Positions 7,137 through 15,345 of a DNA stretch of 33,859 bases are shown piece after piece (the first letter of the stretch is position 1; the number at the start of each line of letters is the position of its first letter). The notes under the pieces are model-generated. The model was given only the letters and a program-made list of their open reading frames with translations, ran no database searches and was not told the origin of the DNA. The stretch lies in the NCBI GenBank assembly GCA_947259175.1, contig CAMYKW010000060.1, forward strand, positions 1 to 33,859, read 5' to 3'. Position numbers and translations under genes: made by a program. The DNA comes from an uncultured Gammaproteobacteria bacterium (GTDB taxonomy: Bacteria; Pseudomonadota; Gammaproteobacteria; Arenicellales; JAANXG01).

Positions 7137-10058
7137 ATGCTGTTAAGACTTCCCCTGTATTGCACTTCGTTCGTGGTGCTGATTTTTTCCCCGACTGTTT
7201 GGTCGCCGCCGGCGAACGCCACCGACATCGCGGCCTGCAAGCAAATGGTCACACAGGGGCTGCGGGACGTGGCTGAAGATCGCTCGCGGAGATTTATGGG
7301 TAAGGTCAGCGAGGCGGCGGCGCGCTGCCGCGGCGGTGACAAGGCCGTAGAGTATAGAGACACGCCGTGGGTGGATTGGGCGAATTACTGGGCCACGGGT
7401 GATGAAACCTCGCTCAAAGACGGATCGGAAGCCAAGACCAAGCTGGGCAATCACGTCAAGCCGAACGGCCGCGGAATCGACGGTTCATTGCTCGACCTCG
7501 AATACCAGCGGATCGAACTGATCAAGTTCAATCTGTTCGATAACCATACCTACGAATCCTACGTCAAAGGCATCAACGGCACGCCGGGATCGGCGCTCAG
7601 ACGATGGGACGAAATGCGGCTGGATCCGACTCATACGGCCTACACGGCGGTCGGCGGCGAACAACAACAGCGTTGCCGCGGCGGTCTGATCCGCCATCGC
7701 ACGCTGGATGGGATCTGCAACGACATCGACAACCCGAAGATGGGATCGACCGGCACGTATTTTTCACGCAACGTTGAATTCGAGGCCACCTATCCACGCC
7801 TGGCTCGCGAGCACGGCAACCAGCTGGCGATTAATCGCCACAGCGATCCGCAGAACGGGTTTCGCATCGGACTGCTCAAACCCGATCCGCAGTTGATCAG
7901 CCGTAAACTGTTTACCCGACAACAGAAGCCGGATAACAACTGCAACAACGGGCTGGGCGCCGCAGATTATTCTTCGGCCGCGGACTGCGACTACGCCAAG
8001 GCGCCTTTTTTCAACGTACTGGCCGCTTTCTGGATTCAGTTCATGACCCACGACTGGTTTTCGCACATGGTCGAAGGCCACAACAAACCGGGGCTGAAGA
8101 CCGTGGGTTGCGAATCGGAACAGGCGCGCCGGCTCGGTTGCCGGCCGGGCGATCAAATCGAGTATTCCCTGTTCGCGCAGCAGACGGCGCCGGGTTCATT
8201 CGAACACAACGGCGCGAAATTCCTGAAACGCGCGTACAAAACCACGCAAAACACCAACACCGCGTGGTGGGATGCGTCTCAGATCTACGGTTTCGACTCG
8301 GTTTCGGGACAGCGCGTCATACGGGATCCCCGGGACCAAGCCAAATTGCTGCAGCCGCGGGGATATCTGCCGCTGATTGACGATTGCGCGCCCAACTGCG
8401 CCGTCAAGCCGCAATGGAAAGGGCAGGAGTCAGCGGCATTTGCCGACAACTGGAACATCGGCATGAGCTTTTATCACAATCTGTTTGTTCGCGAACACAA
8501 CAGCTTCGTCGACGCCTTTCGCGACATCCAGCGCACGCGCCCGGAAGACGACTCGGGGCTTCGTCATCCCAATAAGCACGATGAGGTCATCCGTTACCGG
8601 GACGTGAGTGACGAGGAAATCTACCAGGCGGCCCGGCTGGTGGTCTCGGCCATGATCGCCAAGATCCACACCATTGAATGGACCCCGCAGCTCTTGTACG
8701 GCGAGCCGTTGTTCAAGGGCATGAACGCCAACTGGTTTGGGCTGTTCAATCACGAGGAAGATGACGTTTCCGTGGTGCTGAGAAAAATATTCGATCGCGA
8801 CGAGAACTTCCTGAGCCGCTGGTCGAGTCGCATCGCGCGCGGCCTGGGGAGCGAGAGTAAGGGAGATGAGTCCAACGCATGGTATTCGGTGCTGGCGTCG
8901 GGAGCCGGGATTTTCGGTCTCAATAACAAACGGGAAAAAGGCAAGCTGTTCTGGAAACGGGATGCGTGGGCGTTGAGCAATCCTGACGACGTCAATGGAG
9001 GCATCAACCATTTCGGTTCACCGTTCAATTTCCCCGAGGAATTCACCACCGTGTATCGGCTGCACCCGCTGGTGCCGGATTTGATCGAGTACCGGGAAAC
9101 GAACTCGCCCAACGAGATCAAACTGAAGATCCCGGTGGTAAAAACCGTGCGCCGTGAATCGACGGACGAGATGCGCTCGCGTGGGCTGGAGAACTGGGCG
9201 TTGAGCATGGGCAGGCAGCGTCTCGGCCTGCTGCATCTGCGCAATCATCCGCTGTTTCTGCAAAACCTCGACATGCCGCACCTGAGTTCGGATTCCGGGA
9301 AAATCGACGTGGTGGCGCTGGACATATTGCGCGATCGGGAGCGCGGGGTGCCGCGCTTCAACGAGTTCCGGCGGCAGATCGGGCTGAAAACCTTGACCAG
9401 CTTCGACGACTTTATCGACAAGCGGCTTGCCGAAGGATCCGCGGCGCGGCGGGCGCAGGAGGAGGTGGTGGGATTGATTCGTGACGTCTACGGCACCCAC
9501 GTCTGCGACGCGAGCAAACAGATCACCCGTGTACAGCGTGACGAAAATGGTGAATTCCTAAACGATTGCCTGGGTCACGCGGACGGCACCCGGGTCGACA
9601 ACATCGAAGACGTCGATACGGTTGTCGGCTGGCTGGCCGAGTACACCCGGCCCCATGGCTTCGCGATATCGGAAACCCAGTTTCATATTTTTATCATCAA
9701 CGCATCGCGGCGGCTGTTCAGTGACCGCTTTTTCACCTCCAGCTTCAGACCCGAGTTCTATTCGCGGCTCGGTTACGACTGGGTGACAAACAACGGCCCG
9801 CTGAGCGATTGTCCCTATGCGCCGGAAAAAACGAAAGACGACAAACCGGTGTGCAATGAACCTGAGCTGTCCAATGGGCACAAAGTACCGGTATCACCGC
9901 TCAAAAGGGTGTTGGCGCGCAACGTTCCCGAGTTGCGCAGCGAGCTCAAACACGTGTTCAACGCCTTTGACCCGTGGGCGCGGGATCGCGGCAAGTACTA
10001 TTCGCTGGCCTGGAAGCCGCGCGCAGACGCGGCCGCCGATCCGTCTTTTTCCAATTAG
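7137..10058 (+). CDS. Exported alpha-dioxygenase-like fatty-acid dioxygenase / haem peroxidase (973 aa)
   Basis: ATG 7137 follows AAGGAGG by six bases; the open frame runs seven codons further up to a GTG. Residues 1-28 form a signal peptide (cleavage after A-N-A). The body follows plant and bacterial alpha-dioxygenases in the peroxidase-cyclooxygenase superfamily. F-W-I-Q-F-M-T-H-D-W carries the distal His305; next come N-T-A-W-W-D-A-S-Q-I-Y-G, F-V-R-E-H-N, and A-K-I-H-T-I-E-W-T. The motif E-F-T-T-V-Y640-R-L-H643 has the catalytic tyrosyl-radical Tyr and proximal His. G-F-A-I-S-E-T and S-R-R-L-F-S-D-R-F-F-T-S lie near the C-terminus. Such enzymes insert O2 next to the carboxyl group of fatty acids, giving 2-hydroperoxides. 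At 973 residues it is much longer than plant enzymes (about 640), with insertions and a long N-terminal part. It is the first gene of a six-gene cluster. Regiospecificity cannot be read from sequence. Confidence 0.88.
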   Translation: MLLRLPLYCTSFVVLIFSPTVWSPPANATDIAACKQMVTQGLRDVAEDRSRRFMGKVSEAAARCRGGDKAVEYRDTPWVDWANYWATGDETSLKDGSEAKTKLGNHVKPNGRGIDGSLLDLEYQRIELIKFNLFDNHTYESYVKGINGTPGSALRRWDEMRLDPTHTAYTAVGGEQQQRCRGGLIRHRTLDGICNDIDNPKMGSTGTYFSRNVEFEATYPRLAREHGNQLAINRHSDPQNGFRIGLLKPDPQLISRKLFTRQQKPDNNCNNGLGAADYSSAADCDYAKAPFFNVLAAFWIQFMTHDWFSHMVEGHNKPGLKTVGCESEQARRLGCRPGDQIEYSLFAQQTAPGSFEHNGAKFLKRAYKTTQNTNTAWWDASQIYGFDSVSGQRVIRDPRDQAKLLQPRGYLPLIDDCAPNCAVKPQWKGQESAAFADNWNIGMSFYHNLFVREHNSFVDAFRDIQRTRPEDDSGLRHPNKHDEVIRYRDVSDEEIYQAARLVVSAMIAKIHTIEWTPQLLYGEPLFKGMNANWFGLFNHEEDDVSVVLRKIFDRDENFLSRWSSRIARGLGSESKGDESNAWYSVLASGAGIFGLNNKREKGKLFWKRDAWALSNPDDVNGGINHFGSPFNFPEEFTTVYRLHPLVPDLIEYRETNSPNEIKLKIPVVKTVRRESTDEMRSRGLENWALSMGRQRLGLLHLRNHPLFLQNLDMPHLSSDSGKIDVVALDILRDRERGVPRFNEFRRQIGLKTLTSFDDFIDKRLAEGSAARRAQEEVVGLIRDVYGTHVCDASKQITRVQRDENGEFLNDCLGHADGTRVDNIEDVDTVVGWLAEYTRPHGFAISETQFHIFIINASRRLFSDRFFTSSFRPEFYSRLGYDWVTNNGPLSDCPYAPEKTKDDKPVCNEPELSNGHKVPVSPLKRVLARNVPELRSELKHVFNAFDPWARDRGKYYSLAWKPRADAAADPSFSN

Positions 10059-10100
10059 TGGCGTCCGCCCGCGCGGCGATAATCGATCGGAGGCCGGCTG

Positions 10101-11171
10101 ATGTGTATTCACGAGACACCCGCTAGCAAACTTGGGATCGGCAGACTGTTTGTCGTCCTGCTGGTGTGCCTGTCGCTCAATCCGGCGAGCGCAGGGGATG
10201 CGCTACGCCTGGGTGAGGAACGGATCGACGACAACGAAGCCCGCATTGCCGATGAACTGGTCAAGGCGATAAAGGAAATCAGTCTGGAGCGCCATCCACA
10301 AGGTCCGTTATTGCGCTTCAATCAGGCGAAAACCCTGGGCTGTGTCAGCGCCCGATTTGAAGTGGGCGATAACATCCGTCCTGAGCTCAGGCGAGGGTTG
10401 TTCGCCAACCCCGGCACCTATCCCGCGACCATCCGCTTCGCCAATGCCAGTCAGTTCGATGATACCAAAAAAGACTTTCGTGGCATGTCGATCAAACTGT
10501 CCGGCGTTGCCGGCGACAGTCTGTGGGGTGAAAGCGGTGAAATGGATTTCGTACTCAACAGCCACCCGGCCCTGTTCGCCGCGGACCCGCAAGACTTCTA
10601 TGACTTTGTCGCGGCGACGCGCAAAGGCCGCCGTTGGCAATATTTCTTGAACCCCACGCATCTTTACTCGCTGCTGATCGTGCTGCGCGGCAGGCAGAAG
10701 ATCTCCAGCCCGTTCGACATCGCTTATTACAGCACCACGCCCTACCGCTACGGCGGCGACGGCACCAAGGCGGTGAAATATGCCGCAACGCCGTGTTCAG
10801 AGTTCGTCGGCGACGCGCCGCGAGGCGCCGATGAGAATTATTTGACCGCGGCGATGCAGAAGCACCTCGACAAAGGAGAGGCTTGTTTCGACTTCAGGGT
10901 ACAGTTTCAAAAGGATGCGCAACACATGCCGATCGAGGACGCTTCCGTGGTTTGGGACGAATCCGTGTCTCCGTTTCTGAAGGTCGCCCGTATCACCGTC
11001 CCCAAACAGAGCATTCAGGATCCGGATGCGCGCGAAAGCTGCGAGCGGATGAGCTTCAACCCGTGGCGTACGCTGGCCGCGCACCAGCCGCTGGGGGGCA
11101 TCAATCGCGTGCGCAGAACGGTGTATGCCGAGATGGCGGCGTTTCGGGCGGCCCGCAATACGTCACAGTGA
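10101..11171 (+). CDS. Exported catalase-fold haem protein with distal His replaced by Gln (356 aa)
   Basis: ATG 10101 has CGGAGG upstream and follows the dioxygenase stop by 42 bases. Residues 1-31 are a signal peptide ending A-S-A. Landmarks align with classical catalase. R72-F-N-Q75-A-K-x-x-G matches human R72-V-V-H75-A-K-G-A-G, so the catalytic distal His is Gln. D-F-V-L-N153-S-H-P matches the Asn148 region. R338-x-x-x-Y342-x6-R349 matches Arg354/Tyr358/Arg365, keeping the proximal haem ligand. It is shorter than catalases (about 500 aa), like the catalase-related group that includes coral allene oxide synthase and small bacterial catalase-like peroxidases. Haem binding is likely; ordinary catalase activity is not. 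Next to an alpha-dioxygenase-like enzyme, a role in converting fatty-acid hydroperoxides is a reasonable inference. Confidence 0.85.
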   Translation: MCIHETPASKLGIGRLFVVLLVCLSLNPASAGDALRLGEERIDDNEARIADELVKAIKEISLERHPQGPLLRFNQAKTLGCVSARFEVGDNIRPELRRGLFANPGTYPATIRFANASQFDDTKKDFRGMSIKLSGVAGDSLWGESGEMDFVLNSHPALFAADPQDFYDFVAATRKGRRWQYFLNPTHLYSLLIVLRGRQKISSPFDIAYYSTTPYRYGGDGTKAVKYAATPCSEFVGDAPRGADENYLTAAMQKHLDKGEACFDFRVQFQKDAQHMPIEDASVVWDESVSPFLKVARITVPKQSIQDPDARESCERMSFNPWRTLAAHQPLGGINRVRRTVYAEMAAFRAARNTSQ

Positions 11172-11192
11172 CTTTGGTTGAGGGAATACGAT

Positions 11193-11645
11193 ATGCATGA
11201 GACCATTTCAGGCTGGCTGGGAAAAACCCGCGACGAATTGGACGACATTTACCGCCAGGCGAAGCCCGGAGCCATCCCCGCCGGGGATACCAAAGGGACT
11301 GCGATTGCCGTCGCCTTTGGCAGCGGCCATGCGAAAATCGTAGCGACGATCGCCAAGCTGTTTGCCTGGCAGGGGAAAGTATTCGACATGTTCCCGCCCG
11401 ATCTAGAGCGCGGCATCCTGATCAACAAGATCACGCCGTTCAGCCTGACGTTTGTTGTCGCCAAGGTGTACCGGGACGACAGCTGGCTGGACGGTGAGCC
11501 GACCATCGTCATTGACTACTCGACGACGTCCTTTATCGCCAAGAAGATCCGCGACGAAATCCGCGAGGTCGAGCCGGGTGTTTACCTGGGCAAGGTGTGG
11601 TGGGGTAAGACACGTATTCTGGATTTTGCGTTGACCGCTAAATAG
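11193..11645 (+). CDS. Uncharacterised protein of the dioxygenase cluster (150 aa)
   Basis: ATG 11193 is preferred over the upstream TTG 11178 because GAGGGA lies at good distance before it. The gene starts 21 bases after the catalase-like gene. The product has no signal peptide, no clear membrane helix and no Cys. Conserved-looking blocks are G-T-A-I-A-V-A-F-G-S-G near the N-terminus, W-Q-G-K-V-F, S-W-L-D-G-E-P-T-I-V-I-D-Y-S, R-D-E-I-R-E-V and P-G-V-Y-L-G-K-V-W-W-G-K. The alternation suggests a mainly beta protein, perhaps a small barrel. I do not recognise a named family and assign no function. Its position inside the cluster suggests a job linked to the lipid-oxidation enzymes. Confidence 0.75.
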   Translation: MHETISGWLGKTRDELDDIYRQAKPGAIPAGDTKGTAIAVAFGSGHAKIVATIAKLFAWQGKVFDMFPPDLERGILINKITPFSLTFVVAKVYRDDSWLDGEPTIVIDYSTTSFIAKKIRDEIREVEPGVYLGKVWWGKTRILDFALTAK

Positions 11646-11662
11646 TCGCCGGAAATCGAGCC

Positions 11663-13021
11663 ATGTCCCATCAGTCTGCATTGACGATTATCGATGAGAT
11701 CAAGCCGGACCAGGTGGAATCACTGAAAACCGCATTGGGCACCATCGCCGCCCCGGGTCCGTTGCATGACGCCATCGCTTTTTCCGCGCTTGGAAACGTG
11801 CACTTCGCCAGGCTGGTCGTATTCGATCAGGATCGCGATCTTGACGGTAACCCGCTGCCGCCGAAGCTGGCGTTATTGACGAATTTTGACGGCGATGTCG
11901 ACGCGCACATCGGCGCGATCGCCGGCACCTGTGGTGGCGGCCTTGACGCCGTATTCTCGGCCTGCGTGCATTACCCCGAACAGGCCGCGGTCTCTGCCGC
12001 GAGGCGCGAACAGTATCTACGCCGGCATCGAGTCAAGGAAAAAGCGTTGTACGTCAACCGGCAGGGTCGCACGGTCAGTCAAATTCTCAGGGAAAAACAA
12101 CTCCGGGATGAGATCCAGCGACATCTCGATGCTCACCCGATTGCATCGCAATCGCCCGCTGAGGTGCATCGCGCCATCGTATCTTTCGTGAAAGACCGCT
12201 CGGACCTGGATTGGGCGCTGGAACCGGAGGTCGGTCCGTCGGAACTCTGGAAGCGCAACGAGCTCGTCCATCGCTGGGCCGGATTGGCGCTGGCGGTGTT
12301 GCTGGCGCCGGTGTTCCTTATCTCCCTGCCCATTTTCCTGCTGGTGTTGCGTTACCACGAGAAACGAGACGTGCCCGATGACTCCGCGGCATCCGCCGAA
12401 TCGGTGCGCGCCTTTCGCGCCGACGAAGATATCTGGGTCCACAACCAGATCATCGCCGTCGGTGTGGTCAAACCGGGATTGTTTCGGCGGCTGCTTACCG
12501 AAGGCATGCTCAAGCTGACCGACTATGCCGCCCGCCATATCTATAACCGCGGGTTTCTTTCCGGCCTGAACACCATCCACTTCGCACGCTGGGTGCCGAT
12601 GGACGACGACCGCAGGTTGTTTTTTTCCAGCAACTACGACGGCAGTCTGGAGAGCTACATGAACGATTTCATCGATAAAGCGGCGTGGGGGTTGAACGCC
12701 ATCTTCTCCAACGGCGACGGATTCCCCAGGACGTGTTTTATGTTTTGCGGCGGCATCACCGACGAGAAGGCCTATAAGCGATTTCTGCCGACGCGGCAGG
12801 TGCACTCGCGGGTCTGGTACAGCGCCTATCCCGATCTGACGACCAAGAATATCGCCAACAACGCGGAAATCCGCGAAGGTTTGTCGCAGACGATGAGCGA
12901 GGCGCAAGCCGCGGATTGGCTGTTGCGACTCGGTGTCGGCAATCGGCTGCCGGCATCGGGCTTCGTGGCGCGCCTCCTCGACAGCATCAGGTGGGACCGG
13001 ATATGTCGCAATTGCAGCTAG
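11663..13021 (+). CDS. Membrane-anchored protein with two related alpha/beta domains (452 aa)
   Basis: ATG 11663 starts 17 bases after the previous stop with GGAAATCGAG before it. Two similar domains flank one strong membrane segment (about 203-226, A-L-A-V-L-L-A-P-V-F-L...). The first (about 30-105) reads V-H-F-A-R-L-V-V-F-D-Q-D then L-A-L-L-T-N-F-D-G-D-V-D-A-H-I. The second (about 256-355) reads I-H-F-A-R-W-V-P-M-D-D-D then L-F-F-S-S-N-Y-D-G-S-L-E-S-Y. This 'HFAR ... NFDG' pattern looks like an internally duplicated ferredoxin-like/dimeric alpha-beta barrel, the fold type also used by DyP peroxidases. I see no DyP haem motifs (no G-x-x-D-G). The 3' end overlaps the DyP gene by 19 bases, implying translational coupling. 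Function unknown; a membrane platform for the neighbouring peroxidase is one possibility. Confidence 0.78.
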   Translation: MSHQSALTIIDEIKPDQVESLKTALGTIAAPGPLHDAIAFSALGNVHFARLVVFDQDRDLDGNPLPPKLALLTNFDGDVDAHIGAIAGTCGGGLDAVFSACVHYPEQAAVSAARREQYLRRHRVKEKALYVNRQGRTVSQILREKQLRDEIQRHLDAHPIASQSPAEVHRAIVSFVKDRSDLDWALEPEVGPSELWKRNELVHRWAGLALAVLLAPVFLISLPIFLLVLRYHEKRDVPDDSAASAESVRAFRADEDIWVHNQIIAVGVVKPGLFRRLLTEGMLKLTDYAARHIYNRGFLSGLNTIHFARWVPMDDDRRLFFSSNYDGSLESYMNDFIDKAAWGLNAIFSNGDGFPRTCFMFCGGITDEKAYKRFLPTRQVHSRVWYSAYPDLTTKNIANNAEIREGLSQTMSEAQAADWLLRLGVGNRLPASGFVARLLDSIRWDRICRNCS

Positions 13022-14457
13022 ACGATATTCAAGGCCTGATTCCGCATGGCTACGGCCGGCTGGGTTTCGCCAGCTTCGTGCTGCTTGCCGTCCGTGACGC
13101 GGAGTCGACGAAGAGCTGGCTCAAGACCCTGCCGATCCGCGATGCCGGGTCCAGGCCGTCGGCGGACGACAGCTGCGTCAACATTGCGTTCAGCTATTCC
13201 GGCCTGGCGGAACTCGGCCTGCCGGAAAGCCTGTTGCAGGGATTCGCCGGCGAATTCCGCGAGGGCATGACGGGGACGGAGCATCGCGTGCGCATACTCG
13301 GCGACCACGGTCCCAACGCCCCGGAGCACTGGCATTGGGGCGGTCGCTACCGCCCGGCGGTGCACATTCTGTTGCTGCTGTATGCCGGCAGCGAGGATTC
13401 GCTGGCGCGGCTCAAAGACGATCATCTGGCTGATTCGCACTCTGCCGGATTGGAAATCCTAACGCAGCTCGATACCAACCGCCTGCCCGAACACAAGGAG
13501 CATTTCGGTTTTCGTGACGGAGTTGCGCAACCGGCGATCGCCGGCCTCGGCGCCAACTCGGTCGACGACGCCGACGGCAATACCATCGCCGCCGGCGAGT
13601 TTTTGCTCGGCTACCCGAACGCCTACGGCCAGTACACGGCGAGACCGCTTCTAGCGGACGGCGATGCGGAACTCGATGCGGACAATCTACTCCCGCCCGC
13701 TCCCGACGAAACGGGCATGCGGGATCTGGGAGCAAACGGCAGCTATCTGGTGTTTCGTCAGCTCGGCCAGAATGTGAGCGCATTCTGGCGTTACATCGCC
13801 GATCAATCGCGTCGCGCCGATGGCGAAGTCGACTTGTCCGCCTGCACGCGCCTGGCGGCGAAGATGGTCGGCCGCTGGCCCGGTGGTGCACCACTCACCC
13901 GGTCTCCCGACCACGACGACCCGGCGTTGAGCAGCGACAATGACTTTCTCTACCACCGCTCAGGCGACGCCATTGGACTGAAGTGCCCGATCGGTGCACA
14001 CATACGCCGCACCAACCCGCGCGACTCGCTGGAGCCGCAGCCGGGCTCCGACCGTTCGATCGAGGTCGGCAAACGTCACCGCATCCTGCGCCGCGGCCGC
14101 ACCTACGGCCCGGCTTTGTCTTTGCCGTTGACAGCGGAGGATCTGATCAACGCCGAACCCGACGGCCGGGAACGCGGATTGCATTTTCTTTGTTTCAATA
14201 CCCACATCGGCCGCCAGTTCGAGTTCATCCAGCATACCTGGGTGAACAATCCAAAATTCGACGGATTGTACGAGGACGACGACCCGATCATCGGCGGTCG
14301 CGGCCACCGGGACATGCCGGGCGGCGTATTCACGGTGCAGGCCGAACCGGTGAGAACGCGCGTTACCGATCTGCCGCCGTTCGTAGAGATGAAAGGCGGC
14401 GAGTACTTCTTCATGCCGGGCATCCGGGCCGTCGAGTTTATTGCGTCGTTGACCTGA
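13003..14457 (+). CDS. DyP-type haem peroxidase (484 aa)
   Basis: ATG 13003 follows AGGTGGGAC and lies inside the end of the upstream gene. The longer frame from 12916 adds only out-of-family residues. The hallmark G-F-R-D172-G (169-173) supplies the distal Asp. G-A-H333-I-R-R-T-N-P-R supplies the proximal His. H-R-I-L-R-R-G-R-T-Y-G (359-369) contains the distal Arg, and Q-H-T-W-V-N-N-P-K-F lies near the C-terminus. DyP peroxidases use H2O2 or organic hydroperoxides to oxidise dyes, phenols and other bulky substrates. At 484 residues without a signal peptide it resembles the longer cytosolic classes rather than Tat-exported EfeB. Its place beside the membrane protein and an alpha-dioxygenase suggests it consumes or uses hydroperoxides made by the cluster. 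Confidence 0.92.
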   Translation: MSQLQLDDIQGLIPHGYGRLGFASFVLLAVRDAESTKSWLKTLPIRDAGSRPSADDSCVNIAFSYSGLAELGLPESLLQGFAGEFREGMTGTEHRVRILGDHGPNAPEHWHWGGRYRPAVHILLLLYAGSEDSLARLKDDHLADSHSAGLEILTQLDTNRLPEHKEHFGFRDGVAQPAIAGLGANSVDDADGNTIAAGEFLLGYPNAYGQYTARPLLADGDAELDADNLLPPAPDETGMRDLGANGSYLVFRQLGQNVSAFWRYIADQSRRADGEVDLSACTRLAAKMVGRWPGGAPLTRSPDHDDPALSSDNDFLYHRSGDAIGLKCPIGAHIRRTNPRDSLEPQPGSDRSIEVGKRHRILRRGRTYGPALSLPLTAEDLINAEPDGRERGLHFLCFNTHIGRQFEFIQHTWVNNPKFDGLYEDDDPIIGGRGHRDMPGGVFTVQAEPVRTRVTDLPPFVEMKGGEYFFMPGIRAVEFIASLT

Positions 14458-14475
14458 GCGCGGCGTTGACCGCAG

Positions 14476-14913
14476 ATGCCCCCACCGGACGTGAAACCAT
14501 GGATCCCCGTTCCGCTGCGGCTGGCGCTCGGTATCGGGTTGATCGTGCACGGCGGCATCAAACTGTTTGTCGACGGCGGTCACGAGAATATTTCGCACAT
14601 GATCAGTTTGCTCGGACTGCCGCTGCCGAACCTGCTGGGCTGGGTGGTGGGGGTGGTCGAATTTGCCGGCGGCGTAGGCATGTTGCTCGGTTTGTACTTC
14701 AAACCGGCGGTGGTGATCAATATCCTCAATATTCTGGGCTTGCTGGTGTTTGGCTATCTGGCCGGCGGCATCCCGGAGCCGCTGCCCGACGGTGATCCGC
14801 TGCCCGCCTACCGCGAGGCGTTTATGATCCTGGCCGGCCTGGTGACCCTGCTCATGCTCGGCGCCGGCAGGTGGTCTCTCGATCACCTGCGGCGCGGTAA
14901 CTCCGGGTACTGA
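14476..14913 (+). CDS. DoxX-family membrane protein (145 aa)
   Basis: Starts 18 bases after the DyP stop, so it is the last gene of the cluster; no strong Shine-Dalgarno sequence is visible. Four membrane helices are evident. R-L-A-L-G-I-G-L-I-V-H-G-G-I-K-L-F near the N-terminus is the usual DoxX signature. It is followed by G-W-V-V-G-V-V-E-F-A-G-G-V-G-M-L-L-G and two more hydrophobic stretches. DoxX-like proteins are small inner-membrane proteins often found beside redox or oxidative-stress genes; their biochemical role is generally unclear. A membrane redox or quinone-linked partner for the haem enzymes is possible but unproven. Confidence 0.85.
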   Translation: MPPPDVKPWIPVPLRLALGIGLIVHGGIKLFVDGGHENISHMISLLGLPLPNLLGWVVGVVEFAGGVGMLLGLYFKPAVVINILNILGLLVFGYLAGGIPEPLPDGDPLPAYREAFMILAGLVTLLMLGAGRWSLDHLRRGNSGY

Positions 14914-15345
14914 ACCGAGTTGTAGTAACGGGTGTGTGCCTGCGGAGTGTCCCGGACACCGCGCTCGGGCCCCGCCCAGAGCGCGACGCAAATCCACAAC
15001 GCCTCAGTCGGTATTCGCCGTAACCCGATCTCGCGCCGAATAAGGCTTCGTGTTCGTGAACGGTGGAGAAAAACAAAAATCGCACCTTTCGTTTTTCTGA
15101 TAATACAGGGATGGATTATTCAGAGCTTCCTTAAATCTTATTCGTGGGTGATCCCCATCAATGAACGCATCGACGAATTGTGTTGGAGTGCTGCTATACG
15201 ACACGGGCTGCCGATCAAGGAAGCCGCCATGTGCGCACCAACAATTATGAATACACCCTTGTTGGTGCAACTGACGTTCGAACTTCGGTCCTGAACACCC
15301 TACCGATGGCGAATGGTTGCGCCGTTGGGGTGAAAGGAGAAACTA
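14914..15345. other. Intergenic region after the dioxygenase cluster, with hairpins
   Basis: No convincing gene in 432 bases. Three inverted repeats stand out. GTGTC-CCG-GACAC lies at 14947-14959. GCGCTCGGGC / GCCC-A-GAGCGC (14961-14984) may end the upstream operon although no T-tract follows. GCACCAACAA (15235-15244) / TTGTTGGTGC (15259-15268) is a perfect 10-bp pair with a 14-base loop, about 80 bases before the next start, and could be a regulatory leader structure. Confidence 0.45.

Noticed and set aside
10101-11171. Calling the catalase-fold protein an ordinary catalase (KatA/SrpA type)
   Set aside because: The distal catalytic His position holds Gln75, so standard catalase activity should not be assumed.
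12017-12907. 296-aa minus-strand frame over the duplicated-domain membrane protein gene
   Set aside because: Antisense shadow without start signal or recognisable domains.
13960-14997. 345-aa minus-strand frame over the DyP and DoxX genes
   Set aside because: Antisense shadow; low-quality Gln/His/Arg-rich sequence, while both plus-strand genes have clear family motifs.
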